The notes under the pieces are model-generated. The model was not told the origin of the DNA. It worked only from the letters and a program-made list of their open reading frames with translations, and did not search any database. A program made the position numbers and the translations under genes. From assembly GCF_024362695.1 (NCBI RefSeq), contig NC_065404.1:12440604-12504603 (forward strand): DNA of 64,000 nucleotides. Reading direction: 5' to 3'. Of this stretch, positions 63,424 to 64,000 are shown piece after piece (within the stretch, counting starts at the first letter, position 1; each line of letters begins with the position of its first letter). Source of the DNA: Pectinophora gossypiella (taxonomy: Eukaryota > Arthropoda > Insecta > Lepidoptera > Gelechiidae).

Positions 63424-63934
63424 TTTTAATTAAATTAAACTTAATTTTACTGGTGGCCCAATTACCATTAAGTCAGTTTCATAGTAGATGCACCTTTAGC
63501 TTTGGCTCTATAGGTATTTGAAGTGGTCAAAGATAAATTATAAACCACTATTTTAAAAATGGCAGCCAGTCTAAGACGACCAAAACCCAATGATATTTTC
63601 TTTTGGACTGATTTGCGAATTTTAATTATGAATTAAGTAACAATGAGTACGACGTTGTACCCATTGATGTGCCGAAAAAAAACACAAAAGTTATGTAAAG
63701 AGACCTTTATTACCTAGTCTTTACTTTATGAAGATAGGATCAGAATAAAAAAAAAGAACAATTTGAAAAAAAGGCAGCCAGTGTCTTTATTATTAAAGAG
63801 TTTTTACAACAAGAACTTTCCCACTTTGGGAATATCACTTCACTTGTTGTTCCGCGTGTATTGATGACGTCACTACGCCAATAATTCCAAATACCTACAT
63901 TTTTTTTATTTTGACGTTTCTAAAGTACTTACTT
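63424..63934. other. AT-rich spacer
   Basis: No gene. The word 'gcagccagt' occurs at 63562 and 63775, each followed by unrelated sequence. TGACGTCA stands at 63865. Confidence 0.4.
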
Positions 63935-64000
63935 GGGGGTTAAAACCCCACATCGAAGCAATTCATCTAAAGGAGCAATATTGCTATTTGACATTTGTTT
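63935..64000. mobile_element. MITE-C, left half, cut by window end
   Basis: gggggttaaaacc, 'catcgaagcaattcatctaa' and 'gcaatattgctatttgacat' match the left stem of the other copies. Confidence 0.88.

Noticed and set aside
1..64000. CRISPR arrays, bacterial operons, telomeric TTAGG arrays, rRNA genes
   Set aside because: No regularly spaced direct repeats with unique spacers, no Shine-Dalgarno-spaced gene strings, no TTAGG tandem repeats and no rRNA-like sequence were seen.

Overview
Animal nuclear DNA, almost certainly from a moth or butterfly (Lepidoptera). There are no operons, ribosome-binding sites or long uninterrupted genes. Coding potential is confined to retrotransposon fragments and one short exon-like segment. 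The evidence for Lepidoptera is the repeat content: LINE 3' ends carrying the 'cccactgctgggcaaaggcctcc' type of C-terminal code, tRNA-headed SINEs with gaa-rich tails, hairpin MITEs, and the arthropod repeat starting 'ccctactaatattataaatgcg'. The background is AT-rich and broken by GC-rich, CpG-containing blocks that match none of the repeat families I could group. This is the usual look of a gene desert around a developmental regulator.

I named repeat families by comparing copies inside this window. SINE-A: about 305 bp, poly-A tail, fixed 5' end, no recognisable tRNA head. SINE-B: about 340 bp, tRNA-like head, gaa tail. MITE-C: hairpin with ggggggttaaaa termini. Foldback-D: 2.5 kb palindrome. 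SINE-E: tRNA-like box, 'cacgtggtttgcaggatttgtgc' body. Repeat-I, MITE-J, Repeat-K, MITE-L, Repeat-N, MITE-Q, Repeat-R and Repeat-S are also internal labels.

Layout. 1-15 kb: mostly single-copy-looking DNA with scattered SINE/LINE pieces and two local duplications. 15-23 kb: MITE-C, the Foldback-D palindrome (17179-19722), and a 5'-truncated LINE whose reverse transcriptase 3' half is still open (21830-22738). 23-32 kb: GC-rich putative regulatory blocks with perfect hairpins. 32-43 kb: dense nested repeats, including a 15-bp minisatellite, three LINE lineages in one kilobase near 40 kb, and a SINE-A nest at 42-43 kb. 44-46 kb: GC-rich blocks beginning with a 10-bp tandem array. 46-50 kb: LINE tails and SINEs. 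50.5-57.4 kb: the largest run of GC-rich putative conserved blocks, surrounding the only convincing cellular-gene feature, an exon at 52134-52240 with an acceptor, in-frame upstream stop, ATG, 16 codons and a strong donor. 57.6-64 kb: another repeat-rich tract.

My interpretation is a plus-strand regulatory gene with long introns. Its translation start lies at 52192 and most of the window is upstream or intronic DNA. I could not name the gene from 16 residues. The most unusual structure is Foldback-D: two arms about 1.09 kb long, each carrying two diverged tandem units, with the arms much more alike than the units.
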